Below, piece by piece: positions 42,865 through 50,711 of a stretch of DNA of 64,000 nt. Both the position numbers and the translations under genes were made by a program. How positions within the stretch are numbered: position 1 is the stretch's first letter; each line of letters opens with the position of its first letter. The notes beneath the pieces are model-generated. The model had not been told where the DNA came from. It made no database searches and was given only the letters and a program-made list of their open reading frames with translations. The stretch is taken from contig CAWIHT010000002.1 of the NCBI GenBank assembly GCA_963836085.1, forward strand, positions 230,545 to 294,544. The letters run 5' to 3'. Source of the stretch: JAHEEL01 sp963836085 (lineage in GTDB: Bacteria > Actinomycetota > Acidimicrobiia > Spongiisociales > UBA5794).

Positions 42865-43917
42865 ATGCGTTCTCTCACCAAACGACCATTCGGGGCCCTG
42901 CCCGACGGACAAACCGTCGACTGGATCGACCTTGCCAACGGCGACACCGAGATCAGCATCCTGACCTACGGCGGAATCATCGCATCGTGGAGGGCGCCCA
43001 ATACCAGGGGGGACGTAGCCGACGTGGTCATCGGTTTCGACACCCTCGACGGATGGCTCAATGACCCGCAGTACTTCGGAGCCGTTGTCGGCCGATACGC
43101 CAACCGAATCCGCGACGGGCGGTTCCCACTCGAGGGACACGTCATCGACGTGACGTCCAATCAAGGCAACAACCAACTCCACGGGGGCGCCGTCGGTTTC
43201 GACAAGGCCGTCTGGGTTGCAGAAGGTCATGCGAGCGGATCCGACATTGGCGTATCTCTCCGCCACGTGTCGCCCGACGGCGACGAGGGCTACCCGGGCA
43301 CGTTGACCGTCACCGTCACTTACACGCTCAACGAGGCTGGAACGCTGCGAATGGATTTCACCGCGCACACTGACGCACCCACTGTTGTCAATCTCACCAA
43401 CCACGTGTACTGGAATCTCGCAGGGAAGGGCGACATTCTCGACCACATCGCTCAGATCGAAGCTGGCTCGTTCCTCGAAGTCGGCACCGGCACGCTCCCA
43501 ACCGGGACGATCCGAAGCGTGGAGAACACGGCGTTCGACTTCCGTCAACCGCGGCGCATCGGCAACCGCATCGCAGAGTCCGACGAGCAACTCGCTCTTG
43601 GAGGCGGCTATGACCATTGCTACGTGATCGACGGCACCCCCGGGTTGCTTCGTCCGTGCGCACGCGTGACGGCTGATGGGCGCGTACTCGAGATCGAGAC
43701 CACCCAACCGGGCGTCCAGTTCTACTCAGGCAACGGCATTCGTTCCCGCACCGGTCGCGACAGCCAGGCCTATGGGCCGCATTCCGCCCTGTGCCTCGAA
43801 ACGCAACACTTCCCCGACGCCCCGAACATCCCCCAGTTCCCGTCAACGCGCCTCGACCTTGGCGACACGTACGCAGAATCGACCACCATGAGCGTGCGAC
43901 CGGCACCCGGACTATGA
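42865..43917 (+). CDS. galM: Aldose 1-epimerase (galactose mutarotase)
   Basis: 350 residues. Interconverts alpha and beta anomers of aldohexoses. Catalytic His segments NNQLHGGAVGFDKAVW and TNHVYWNLAGKGDILDH, and the base Glu segment LCLETQHFPDAPN near the C-terminus, are all as in GalM. ATG preceded by an AAGGAAG ribosome-binding site. It lies between lexA and the HTH_42 gene; no other sugar gene is adjacent. It overlaps the end of the HTH_42 gene by six bases (convergent). Confidence 0.93.
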   Translation: MRSLTKRPFGALPDGQTVDWIDLANGDTEISILTYGGIIASWRAPNTRGDVADVVIGFDTLDGWLNDPQYFGAVVGRYANRIRDGRFPLEGHVIDVTSNQGNNQLHGGAVGFDKAVWVAEGHASGSDIGVSLRHVSPDGDEGYPGTLTVTVTYTLNEAGTLRMDFTAHTDAPTVVNLTNHVYWNLAGKGDILDHIAQIEAGSFLEVGTGTLPTGTIRSVENTAFDFRQPRRIGNRIAESDEQLALGGGYDHCYVIDGTPGLLRPCARVTADGRVLEIETTQPGVQFYSGNGIRSRTGRDSQAYGPHSALCLETQHFPDAPNIPQFPSTRLDLGDTYAESTTMSVRPAPGL

Positions 43918-45081
43918 GCTGAGTTCACGTTCGAGGGGAGCGCGAAAGCGGGGTGTGACACGAATCGGGCCGAACCACCCGTAGAGTCGATCGGCTTCCG
44001 CGTTGATTGTCTCCGCCGCAGGAGTCGGCAGGTCGCGAACCAGTCGGATGGCGATTTCGCCGTCGTCTCGCTGAGCCCATCCGCCGACGATCTGGCCGTT
44101 CCACCACACGGTCGGGCCGGCATTGCCGTTGCGATCGAAGAGCGTGGGGTAGTGCTCGCCGAGGTACCAGTCGCGCTCCTTCCACCCCATCACCGTTGGG
44201 TCCAAGCTGGGCAGGAGCGCGGCCCATTCGTCTGGTATCTCGACGGAATCCAGATCGTCGGGTAGGAGCCACCCCGGTCCGTGAGACAGCTCCACTTCGA
44301 CGGCATCGACGGCATCGAGCGCTGTCCGGGTATCCGTCATCTTCCACCCGGTCCACCACTTGATGTCTGTGGTGGTTCCAGGGCCAAAGCGGCTGAGCCA
44401 CTGGCGCACGAGTTGTGCCCGCGCCTCGAAAGGATCGAGGTCGGCCAACGGTGAGCCGAGCCAGGCGTCGGTGAGAGTCCACCGATACTGGCTCGAGATC
44501 CACGTGCCCCGCGGGCGGCCGCGCATGATGCGGCCCTCGGCGGCAAGGAGGAACAGAACACGCGTCGAAACGCCAACGGTTCCTCCCCACGTCTTCCCTT
44601 CGCCGAACGTCAGTGTTTCACCCAACTCGGGGATCGCCCCGCGAAGCTCGTTGGCAGTGGCCTCCTCGCGGGCGGCGAGTTCGGCGAGCACTTTGGCGGC
44701 AACGTCGTCGATCCAGGCGCCGGGATCGGTTGCTGTGCCCTGGTCGGCAAGCATGCGCTCAAACCGCGCTCGTTCGGATCGACCGAAGGCGTCGGGGGAT
44801 GCGGAGCGCATGATCGCCGCGAGATCCCGGGTCGCAACGAACAGCGTTCTGCGCATGCCCCAGAGGCGTACCAGCGATCGGTCGTCGTAGAGAGACCGCT
44901 CCAGGTCCGGACTCGTGAAGCCGTCCACCCTGGCGCGGGCACTCAGGTAGACGGAGGTCGGGTCGCTGGCATGGAGGCCGATCACGCTGCGCACCGCCGC
45001 ATCGAGAGAGGCTGCAGGTTGCGCAAGCCGGTGGCGAATGCCGAGTCGGGCCCGTCTCTGATCGTCTGAAACTCGGTCCAT
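43912..45081 (-). CDS. HTH_42 winged-helix protein (AlkZ/YcaQ DNA-glycosylase family)
   Basis: 389 residues of the HTH_42 family, which includes AlkZ and YcaQ, DNA glycosylases that unhook interstrand crosslinks. Family segments: RSVIGLHASDPTSVYLSARAR, DRSLVRLWGMRRTLF, GKTWGGTVGVSTRVLFLLAAEGRIMRG block, the LDPTVMGWKERDWYL block and WWNGQIVGGWAQ. The catalytic pair Q-x-Q (AlkZ Q37, Q39) or Q-x-D (YcaQ) is here H37-A-S39, so activity is uncertain or of another subtype. The gene starts opposite a cluster of three SOS boxes, 75 bases or more away, suggesting LexA control and a DNA repair role. Start chosen at MDRVSDDQRRARLGIRHRL. Confidence 0.8.
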   Translation of the reverse strand: MDRVSDDQRRARLGIRHRLAQPAASLDAAVRSVIGLHASDPTSVYLSARARVDGFTSPDLERSLYDDRSLVRLWGMRRTLFVATRDLAAIMRSASPDAFGRSERARFERMLADQGTATDPGAWIDDVAAKVLAELAAREEATANELRGAIPELGETLTFGEGKTWGGTVGVSTRVLFLLAAEGRIMRGRPRGTWISSQYRWTLTDAWLGSPLADLDPFEARAQLVRQWLSRFGPGTTTDIKWWTGWKMTDTRTALDAVDAVEVELSHGPGWLLPDDLDSVEIPDEWAALLPSLDPTVMGWKERDWYLGEHYPTLFDRNGNAGPTVWWNGQIVGGWAQRDDGEIAIRLVRDLPTPAAETINAEADRLYGWFGPIRVTPRFRAPLERELSS

Positions 45082-45155
45082 GGCGCCAGTCAAGCCGATG
45101 CAACCGGCGGGCGCGGCGTCGATTTGACCGGTCTCGCTCGGCGTCGTGGCGAAAC

Positions 45156-45223
45156 AAACACATGTTCGACTTGACGACCGAACACATGTTCGATACAGTA
45201 CCAAGGGATGCGAACAGATGTTC
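45156..45223. promoter_or_regulatory. Three SOS boxes in a divergent promoter region
   Basis: AAAC-ACAT-GTTC at 45156-45167, GAAC-ACAT-GTTC at 45180-45191 and GAAC-AGAT-GTTC at 45212-45223. The middle box sits inside a candidate plus-strand promoter, TTGACG (45171) and TACAGT (45194) with a 17-base spacer; the third would lie just after the transcription start. The arrangement predicts tight LexA repression of the LysM gene and possibly of the divergent HTH_42 gene. Confidence 0.88.
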
Positions 45224-45349
45224 GGTTGACGGTGAGTCTCCGTTTTCTGTCACACCCGGGCGGTACGTTCGCATTGTGGGCATGGGCCCACCGCACAGGG
45301 CCGGCACGAGTCGGCAAACGGCACGTCGGCGACCGAGGAGGAGACACAA

Positions 45350-45646
45350 ATGATTTCGCAGCGAAGCACCAGCGTCCGAGCGTTGGTCGTCATCTCCACG
45401 ACTGTTGCAGCATTTGTGCTCCTCCTCGCGACTGCCGTCCACGCTATGACCGGTGGAACACCGGTCGCCACCGTCGACTATCGAGTGCACGCCGGCGACA
45501 CCCTCTGGTCGATCGCTACCGAGATCACCGATCCCGGGGGCGATGTGCGATCTGCCGTCGCAACGATCGAGGCCTACAACGATCTCGATGGCGCGTTTCT
45601 CCAGGTGGGGCAGACTCTGAGCATCCCGGATACGGGTGGCGGCTAG
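45350..45646 (+). CDS. SOS-controlled LysM membrane protein (YneA/ChiZ-like division inhibitor)
   Basis: 98 residues: short basic N-terminus, one transmembrane helix (about 11-31) and a LysM domain (44-93, YRVHAGDTLWSIATEIT ... LQVGQTLSIP). Same architecture and location as mycobacterial Rv2719c (ChiZ) and Bacillus YneA, LexA-controlled proteins beside lexA that delay septation during DNA damage. Three SOS boxes precede it. In mycobacteria the order is lexA, LysM gene, nrdR; here galM and the HTH_42 gene are inserted between lexA and the LysM gene. ATG after a GAGGAGAC ribosome-binding site. The division-inhibitor role is inferred. Confidence 0.85.
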   Translation: MISQRSTSVRALVVISTTVAAFVLLLATAVHAMTGGTPVATVDYRVHAGDTLWSIATEITDPGGDVRSAVATIEAYNDLDGAFLQVGQTLSIPDTGGG

Positions 45647-45769
45647 CGGCAACGAGGGGCGGGCGACGGTATGTCCAGCGATCATCTGGGCGGCACCGGT
45701 CCCTCGGCCGGCAGACCTGAGAGCGACCGTCCGGCCCGCAAGGAACCGTATCGTGTAGCCTCGTCATCG

Positions 45770-46219
45770 ATGCGTTGTCCCCTGTGTGCGACCGAAGATA
45801 CTCGCGTGATCGATTCGCGCCCTGCAGAAGACGGGGCTGCGATCCGGCGGCGGCGCGAGTGCGTCGTGTGCGGTGAGCGCTTCACAACCTTCGAACGCTC
45901 AGCCAAGGGTGCGGTCGTTGTCAAGCGCGACGGTCGTCGTGAACCGTTTGACAGGGAGAAGCTGAGGCGTGGACTCGAGTTCGCTCTCGCCGACCGACCG
46001 GTCTCCATTGGTTCGATCTCCGACATCGTTTCGAGGATCGAGTCGTCGGCGCGCGGTGGATCGAGCATCGTGACGAGCGATGAACTCGGGCGGGCCGTCC
46101 TCGCTGAGCTACGTGAGATCGACGAGGTGGCCTACTTGCGGTTCGCCTCGGTCTACAAGGAGTTCCAAGGAGCCGAGGACTTCGGACGAGAAGTCGCAGC
46201 GCTCGAGCAGCAAGGCTGA
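45770..46219 (+). CDS. nrdR: Transcriptional repressor NrdR
   Basis: 149 residues. Zinc ribbon MRCPLCATED ... ECVVCGERFTTFER (four Cys) followed by an ATP-cone domain (VVKRDGRREPFDREKLRRGLEFAL). NrdR senses ATP/dATP and represses ribonucleotide reductase genes. Start is the ATG at the zinc ribbon; a longer frame upstream adds 33 low-homology residues. Lies next to the LysM gene as in mycobacteria. Confidence 0.96.
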   Translation: MRCPLCATEDTRVIDSRPAEDGAAIRRRRECVVCGERFTTFERSAKGAVVVKRDGRREPFDREKLRRGLEFALADRPVSIGSISDIVSRIESSARGGSSIVTSDELGRAVLAELREIDEVAYLRFASVYKEFQGAEDFGREVAALEQQG

Positions 46220-46240
46220 CCGGGCACCGACCGGGCCCGG

Positions 46241-47356
46241 CTACGGAATAGCTCCAATGGTGGCCTCGGTCTCGGTGGCGAGGCTCACGATCTTCGGGTC
46301 AACTTCGGCTCTCACTCCGGCGAGAGCGATGTTGAGCGATTCCTGAATCGCACGCCGAGCCATGTCCAGTTCCGAAATCAGTGCAGTTGCACGCGCTGTG
46401 TCACCTTCACGGAGGGCGTCGAGGTACTCCAGTTGCCAGGTTGCATAGCGTTCCGACGTTGCCGTGGCGAGGTCCCTGGTGGCAGCGAAGGTCGGATCGG
46501 GTGGCAGATCGGCGATCAGGCGGGCGGTGTCTGCCAGCGACTCCGCGAGAGCCACGCTGAGCGCATCGACCTCTGCTGACGACGCCTGCGTCGGCAGATC
46601 GGGCGTTGCGAAGAGAAGCGGAACGGTTGATCGGTACGCGAATGTCGTGGCGAGGCGTCCGGAGATGCCTTCGGCCTCGGCTCCAAGGATCAGCATCGAT
46701 GTGCGGGTGGGTTCGAGCGCCTCGAACGGCGCTCGCGGCACGAGAGGCGGCGTCGACGGCATTGGTGTCGTGGCCTGGCCAACGACGATGGTCGCTCTCG
46801 CATTGAGGTCGCCGATCGCGGGAACGGCGGCGGAGACGGATTCCGGGGTGCTTGCTGGATCGGTGAGGTTCTGGAGCGCCACCTGGGAATTCGGAAGCTC
46901 GTTCCGAAGGTCGGTGAGCGAGACTCGGTAGTTGGACGCCAGATTGTCCGCCTGCTCCTGCACCTGGCGAGGAAGGTAGTACCCAGCGAAGCCCGCGATG
47001 GCCAAGAGGGCGACGACGACCGCCCCCGCTACCCACCGACCGAACCCGTGACGCCCAAGGCGGCTCGACGCCTCGTCCGGATACCAGTCACTCAGCGGAT
47101 CTACCGACGGAGCAGACACTGGAACAAAGGCGTCCTCGTCGTCGTCCTCGTTGTCGGAGAGGGATCCGCTCACGGCAGCCGTTCCCGCAGCGAACGCAGC
47201 GCTCTCGGACGCTACGACCGGCGGCGGCGGTTCGAGGTCCTCGAGCTGGGCATACGTTGTTGTCGGGCTCGGCGGCAGGTCGACGACTCCCGCTACCTCG
47301 AGAAACCACCGGCCGTCGTTGCCGGGAAGGAGAGGCTCTTGATCTTTTCTGGCCAT
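46241..47356 (-). CDS. Uncharacterised single-pass membrane protein
   Basis: 371 residues, not recognised. Residues 1-~100 are acidic and Pro/Ser-rich with a short EDDDEDA run; one transmembrane helix at about 111-132 (WVAGAVVVALLAIAGFAGYYL); the C-terminal ~240 residues are predicted mostly helical and extracellular, with repeated Ala/Thr/Leu segments and no Cys. The topology (acidic cytosolic part, one helix, helical exported part) recalls surface or signalling-sensor proteins but there is no catalytic motif. Start ATG before KDQEPLLPGN; the frame runs on upstream only through dut. Divergent from dut. Confidence 0.7.
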   Translation of the reverse strand: MARKDQEPLLPGNDGRWFLEVAGVVDLPPSPTTTYAQLEDLEPPPPVVASESAAFAAGTAAVSGSLSDNEDDDEDAFVPVSAPSVDPLSDWYPDEASSRLGRHGFGRWVAGAVVVALLAIAGFAGYYLPRQVQEQADNLASNYRVSLTDLRNELPNSQVALQNLTDPASTPESVSAAVPAIGDLNARATIVVGQATTPMPSTPPLVPRAPFEALEPTRTSMLILGAEAEGISGRLATTFAYRSTVPLLFATPDLPTQASSAEVDALSVALAESLADTARLIADLPPDPTFAATRDLATATSERYATWQLEYLDALREGDTARATALISELDMARRAIQESLNIALAGVRAEVDPKIVSLATETEATIGAIP

Positions 47357-47467
47357 GGGTCCGATTGATTGGTTGCGGCCAAGATACTGCCAATGACCCG
47401 ACAGTTGGGGCACCGTGGGGACGTGGGCAGCGATAGCATCACGACCAAGCGAACCAGGTACGAATTG

Positions 47468-47896
47468 ATGGACATCCCCCTCCGACGTCTCGACGACGAA
47501 CTCCCGGTGCCGGCCCACGCCCACCCCGGCGACGGCGGCGTCGACCTGTGTGCCCGATCGGGCATCGAGCTCGCAGCGGGGGAGCGCGCCGTCGTACCAA
47601 CCGGCATCGCGGTCGCAATCCCGAACGGATATGCCGGGCTGGTGACGCCGCGAAGCGGCTTGGCCGCACGGCACGGAATCTCGGTGGTCAACGGCCCAGG
47701 ATTGATCGACGCCGGCTACCGCGGGGAGATCAAGGTGGTTCTCGTCAACCTTTCGGATGAGGCGTTCCTGGTCGAACGTGGCGATCGGATCGCTCAACTC
47801 GTGATTCTTCCCGTGGAGGTTCAGGATTTCGTGGTGGTTGACGAGTTACCCGCCACCAACCGCGGCGCAGACGGCTTCGGGTCGACTGGTTCATGA
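47468..47896 (+). CDS. dut: dUTP diphosphatase
   Basis: 142 residues, trimeric dUTPase size. Conserved motifs in order: HPGDGGVDLCAR (motif I), PRSGLAARHGI (II), NGPGLIDAGYRGEIKVVLVN (III, with the Tyr), GDRIAQLVILPV (IV) and the C-terminal RGADGFGSTGS (V) that closes on substrate. Hydrolyses dUTP to dUMP. ATG at MDIPLRRLDDELP chosen; earlier in-frame codons add a tail that the family lacks. Confidence 0.95.
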   Translation: MDIPLRRLDDELPVPAHAHPGDGGVDLCARSGIELAAGERAVVPTGIAVAIPNGYAGLVTPRSGLAARHGISVVNGPGLIDAGYRGEIKVVLVNLSDEAFLVERGDRIAQLVILPVEVQDFVVVDELPATNRGADGFGSTGS

Positions 47897-47933
47897 ATGA
47901 TTCAAATTGGCCCGTGGTAGCATCCACTGCAGC

Positions 47934-48006
47934 GCGGACGTAGCTCAGCTGGTAGAGCGCAACCTTGCCAAGGTTGAGGTCGCCGGTTCGAATCCGGTCG
48001 TCCGCT
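47934..48006 (+). tRNA. tRNA-Gly (GCC)
   Basis: 73 bases. Seven-base acceptor GCGGACG/CGTCCGC, D-arm, anticodon stem CAACC/GGTTG with loop TTGCCAA (anticodon GCC), T-arm with TTCGAAT. No encoded CCA; first of a Gly-Cys-Val cluster. Confidence 0.97.
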
Positions 48007-48046
48007 CGAAGGGCGGTTTCGGCCGCCTTTTGTTGACAGAGGTCTC

Positions 48047-48117
48047 GGCGACGTGGCCGAGTGGTGAGGCAAGGGTCTGCAAAACCCTGTACCCGGGTTC
48101 GATTCCCGGCGTCGCCT
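48047..48117 (+). tRNA. tRNA-Cys (GCA)
   Basis: 71 bases. Acceptor GGCGACG/CGTCGCC, anticodon stem AGGGT/ACCCT with loop CTGCAAA (anticodon GCA), T-loop TTCGATT. No encoded CCA. Confidence 0.97.
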
Positions 48118-48140
48118 CGTCGGGATACAATGCCCACAAC

Positions 48141-48215
48141 GGGCGCTTAGCTCAGCGGCAGAGCGCTGCCTCGACACGGCAGAGGTCACTGGTTCAATCC
48201 CAGTAGCGCCCACCA
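48141..48215 (+). tRNA. tRNA-Val (GAC)
   Basis: 72 bases plus an encoded CCA. Acceptor GGGCGCT/AGCGCCC, anticodon stem CTGCC/GGCAG with loop TCGACAC (anticodon GAC), T-loop TTCAATC. Its 3' half recurs at 50595-50626, pointing to use as an integration site; the downstream neighbour is a decayed integrase. Confidence 0.97.
48180..48211 (+). repeat. tRNA-Val 3' end, candidate attL
   Basis: The last 32 bases of tRNA-Val before the discriminator match 50595-50626 at 28 positions, including an uninterrupted 16-base core, CTGGTTCAATCCCAGT, plus GCGCCC. Typical target of tyrosine integrases. Confidence 0.75.
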
Positions 48216-48217
48216 GC

Positions 48218-48244
48218 GAAAGCCCCTACATAGTAGGGGTTTTC
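48218..48244 (+). terminator. Rho-independent terminator after the tRNA cluster
   Basis: Perfect seven-base stem CCCCTAC/GTAGGGG with an ATA loop, extended by G-T and A-T pairs on the outside, followed by TTTTC. Placed directly after the tRNA-Val CCA, so it ends the tRNA transcript. Confidence 0.9.
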
Positions 48245-48250
48245 GTCGTC

Positions 48251-48620
48251 TCAGGGCTTCGTCGGTGTCGTGCCGGCCGGAGCGAGGTGGCAAGTCGATG
48301 GCACACGAAGTGTTGAGAGCGACACGGTGAACGCGTCGTCGAGCACGTCAGCGATGTCCTCATCGAACTCGTGGAACAAGCCGCCGAACACGTTGAAGGT
48401 TGTCTGAATCTGCCGGTGGCTGAGACGTCCAACAACGGCCCCTTCGAGTGCGCACCCTGAGCATTTGCCTGTGCCCCTGACGTGTGCCTCAGATCGTGGA
48501 TTCGCAGTGGTGCGCCGCCGACCCCTCAACGGCCCGACGCCGCTGCTTCCGCCGCAGGTTCGTCAACCGCAGCGGACCGCATTCGTTGCTCCTGAAGACG
48601 AGCGGCGACGTTGTGGTTTC
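48251..48620 (-). pseudogene. Tyrosine recombinase (phage-type integrase) C-terminal remnant, multi-frameshifted
   Basis: Three frames give consecutive integrase pieces: LVFRSNECGPLRLTNLRRK (upstream), then RIHDLRHTSG, the catalytic H-x-x-R box II region, then GAVVGRLSHRQIQTTFNVFG and LFHEFDEDIADVLDDAF. Shifts fall near 48515 and 48455-48475. The LGH box reads LSH, and where the nucleophile Tyr is expected (T-x-x-x-Y) there is Phe, so it is dead even ignoring frames. The N-terminal domains are gone; 48621-48832 holds nothing recognisable. It abuts tRNA-Val as integrases do. The upstream boundary is approximate. Confidence 0.72.
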
Positions 48621-48832
48621 GGTGACATCGGTGATGTGGGTAACGCTGCTTCGTGGGCCAAGGCCGCAGCAGGGGTTCGGATCAAATCCAGGCATGTCCC
48701 AGTTCAGCGATTCCCGACGAGAGCCGCATGCTCGCGAACCGCGCACCGATCCGATGTTCGCACACACCGCGTCGCCGCAAGCCTGTTCACCGCACCGCTG
48801 GCTCGACCGACCTTTGCCCAAGCGGGAGGCGA

Positions 48833-50383
48833 TCAGCTACACAGGCGGTCGATTCGCTCCCCGCCGAGCCACGTACGCAACTCATAGGACGCTCCGGCCG
48901 GGGCGCCGACATCGGTGTAGGTGCTTACTCCCGATCCCGGCGTGGTGAGCCAACTTCCATTGCGGCGCAGCACGTGAATCCCACCCTCGTCAGCCCACGC
49001 GAGCACGACATCGTCACCGACCGTCTGTGATTGGCACCCGGAGTCTGGCGGCACCGTCTTGGTCGTGGTGGTCGTGGTGGTCGTGGTGGAGGTCGTCGTC
49101 GTGGTGGTCGTGGTGGTCGTCGTCCCTGGGTCGGCTGCGCAGGTGACAGCCGTCCTCAAAGCACCCTCCCACGCTACGAGCACATAGCTCGCGTCGGGAG
49201 GGGACGGATCGTCGACATAGCTCGACACGCCGCTGCCAGGTGTCGCCAACCAATCGCCGTTGCGTCGAACGACGAAGGTGCTGCCATCGTCCACCCAGGC
49301 CAGCGTCGCCGAACCGGCCACGACGTTGAGACTGCAGGAGAACGGTTCCGGCGGTGTCGTTGTCGTCGTTGTTGTGGTCGGTATGGAGCCACCGGTCCCG
49401 CCGTAGAACGGATCGTCGGCCAGCGTTGCGAACGCATGGAGGGATGTTGCACTCGTGGTGATTCGCCAATCGCACGCAATTCCTGGCGACGTGCCGTTCA
49501 GGTTGAACCACGCCATCAACTCGAACTGATCATGATTCCCGTCCTGGAGCAGCGCCCTCGCCTCGTCGATCCACGCTGCCTTTCGACCTGGCTGTGCTGC
49601 ATCCTCCACGGTTCCGACTTCGGTCAGCATCATCACTTCATCGGGATGGTCGAGCCCCCACACTCGGAAGGGCTCGATGATTTGGCTGAGTGTCTTCCAC
49701 TGGGTGTTGATGCCGGCCCGGCATTGATGCCAGTTGTAGGCGTCGATCGCAGCAGCGTCGACCCACTGGTCGCCTGGGTACCACTTGGGCGCGTGTCTCC
49801 TGTCGGTGGCGGGCACGTGAAACGAGTAGTCGGTCATGATCCACACGCGACCCAACGGTACGAGGCCCTCATCATCCATCACGGTCATGAACCGCCGCCA
49901 CGCCGCAATGAAATCGGTGGCAGTCCCATGCGGAAGATTCGAAGCGGCTTCCGGCTCGTGCATGAAGGTGAGATACAGGCGATCTTCGAAGGGCTTCAGA
50001 GCGTTGGCCCACGCGACCATATCGTCATGGAGCGGATCGCCCGGCTGGGCCGCGGCGATATCCGACCACGGGATGTGCTCGCCGCCGGCCAATGGCTTGA
50101 TCGAGAGCACGACCTTTCGGCCGGCGAACAACTCGAGGTCATCCGCCGATGGAAACGGGGTATCCCAAAGCGTAAACACGCGGACAACATCGAGCTGGCG
50201 ACCGATATCGGTCTCCAACTGGTCGAGCAGGGTTGGCTGATCTCCGTGCACTGCCGCTCCGAGGAGCACCGGCTCGGATTGAAGACCTTGCGCCCGATCC
50301 TGTACTGCAGAGAGGAGGAGGACCATCAGCACAGCGATCGTCCCGGCGAAGATGCTCCTTCTGTTCGATCGGATTGAAGCCAT
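48833..50383 (-). CDS. Secreted GH26-like glycosidase with Thr-rich linkers and twin C-terminal modules
   Basis: 516 residues. Signal-peptide-like N-terminus (residues ~1-33, AGTIAVLMVLLLSAVQDRAQG). Residues ~38-330 form a GH26-like barrel: acid/base candidate Glu in LYLTFMHEPEA and nucleophile candidate in MMLTEVGTVED, so a beta-mannanase or related endoglycanase is likely. Two homologous modules of about 65 residues follow (each with VVRRNGDWLATPGSGVSSY or VLRRNGSWLTTPGSGVSTY), each preceded by a poly-Thr linker (eight and about twenty Thr-rich residues, trinucleotide-repetitive in DNA). The modules look like adhesion or carbohydrate-binding units. Lies between the att-like repeats. Start at MASIRSNRR; longer frame upstream discarded. 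Confidence 0.8.
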   Translation of the reverse strand: MASIRSNRRSIFAGTIAVLMVLLLSAVQDRAQGLQSEPVLLGAAVHGDQPTLLDQLETDIGRQLDVVRVFTLWDTPFPSADDLELFAGRKVVLSIKPLAGGEHIPWSDIAAAQPGDPLHDDMVAWANALKPFEDRLYLTFMHEPEAASNLPHGTATDFIAAWRRFMTVMDDEGLVPLGRVWIMTDYSFHVPATDRRHAPKWYPGDQWVDAAAIDAYNWHQCRAGINTQWKTLSQIIEPFRVWGLDHPDEVMMLTEVGTVEDAAQPGRKAAWIDEARALLQDGNHDQFELMAWFNLNGTSPGIACDWRITTSATSLHAFATLADDPFYGGTGGSIPTTTTTTTTPPEPFSCSLNVVAGSATLAWVDDGSTFVVRRNGDWLATPGSGVSSYVDDPSPPDASYVLVAWEGALRTAVTCAADPGTTTTTTTTTTTSTTTTTTTTTKTVPPDSGCQSQTVGDDVVLAWADEGGIHVLRRNGSWLTTPGSGVSTYTDVGAPAGASYELRTWLGGERIDRLCS

Positions 50384-50594
50384 ATCCCAAACGTACCACC
50401 TCGCGAATACGTTTCTCGCGAGAATCCCCGCCCGACCGATCAGGCCGGTTGAACCCCTCAAATGCCTTTGGCGACCTCGAGAGCGGAGGGCTAGCCGTGC
50501 GGTCGGACGACAAATCCGACCGGCGTCCCAGCGCCTCGCGGGAGTTCTTGGATGACGCCGGCCCCGGGGTCAAAAGGGGATGCGGGCCCGCCGT

Positions 50595-50626
50595 CAGAGG
50601 CTGCTGGTTCAATCCCAGTGGCGCCC
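50595..50626 (+). repeat. Partial tRNA-Val copy, candidate attR
   Basis: Imperfect direct repeat of the tRNA-Val 3' end (28 of 32 positions), in the 328-base gap between the glycosidase start and the next HAD gene. Similarity continues weakly into the tRNA terminator (the AAGCCCC stretch). It is not a whole tRNA: no acceptor 5' arm, D-arm or anticodon arm lies upstream. Together with 48180-48211 it would bound an inserted segment of about 2.4 kb. Nothing else was recognised in the gap. Confidence 0.72.
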
Positions 50627-50711
50627 CCACGATGAAGCCCCACGCACCGGAAGCTTCACTCGCGTGGGCGTGTCCGAGGCGAGGGTCAGGTCCGCCGTGT
50701 CTCCCGGGCTT

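Noticed and set aside
45671..45769. NrdR with a 33-residue N-terminal extension
   Set aside because: NrdR proteins start at the zinc ribbon (MRCPLC); the extension has no similarity, and the ATG at 45770 fits.
49060..49125. Tandem trinucleotide stretch resembling a repeat array
   Set aside because: It encodes the poly-Thr linker in frame in the glycosidase gene; no spacers or conserved unit of CRISPR length.
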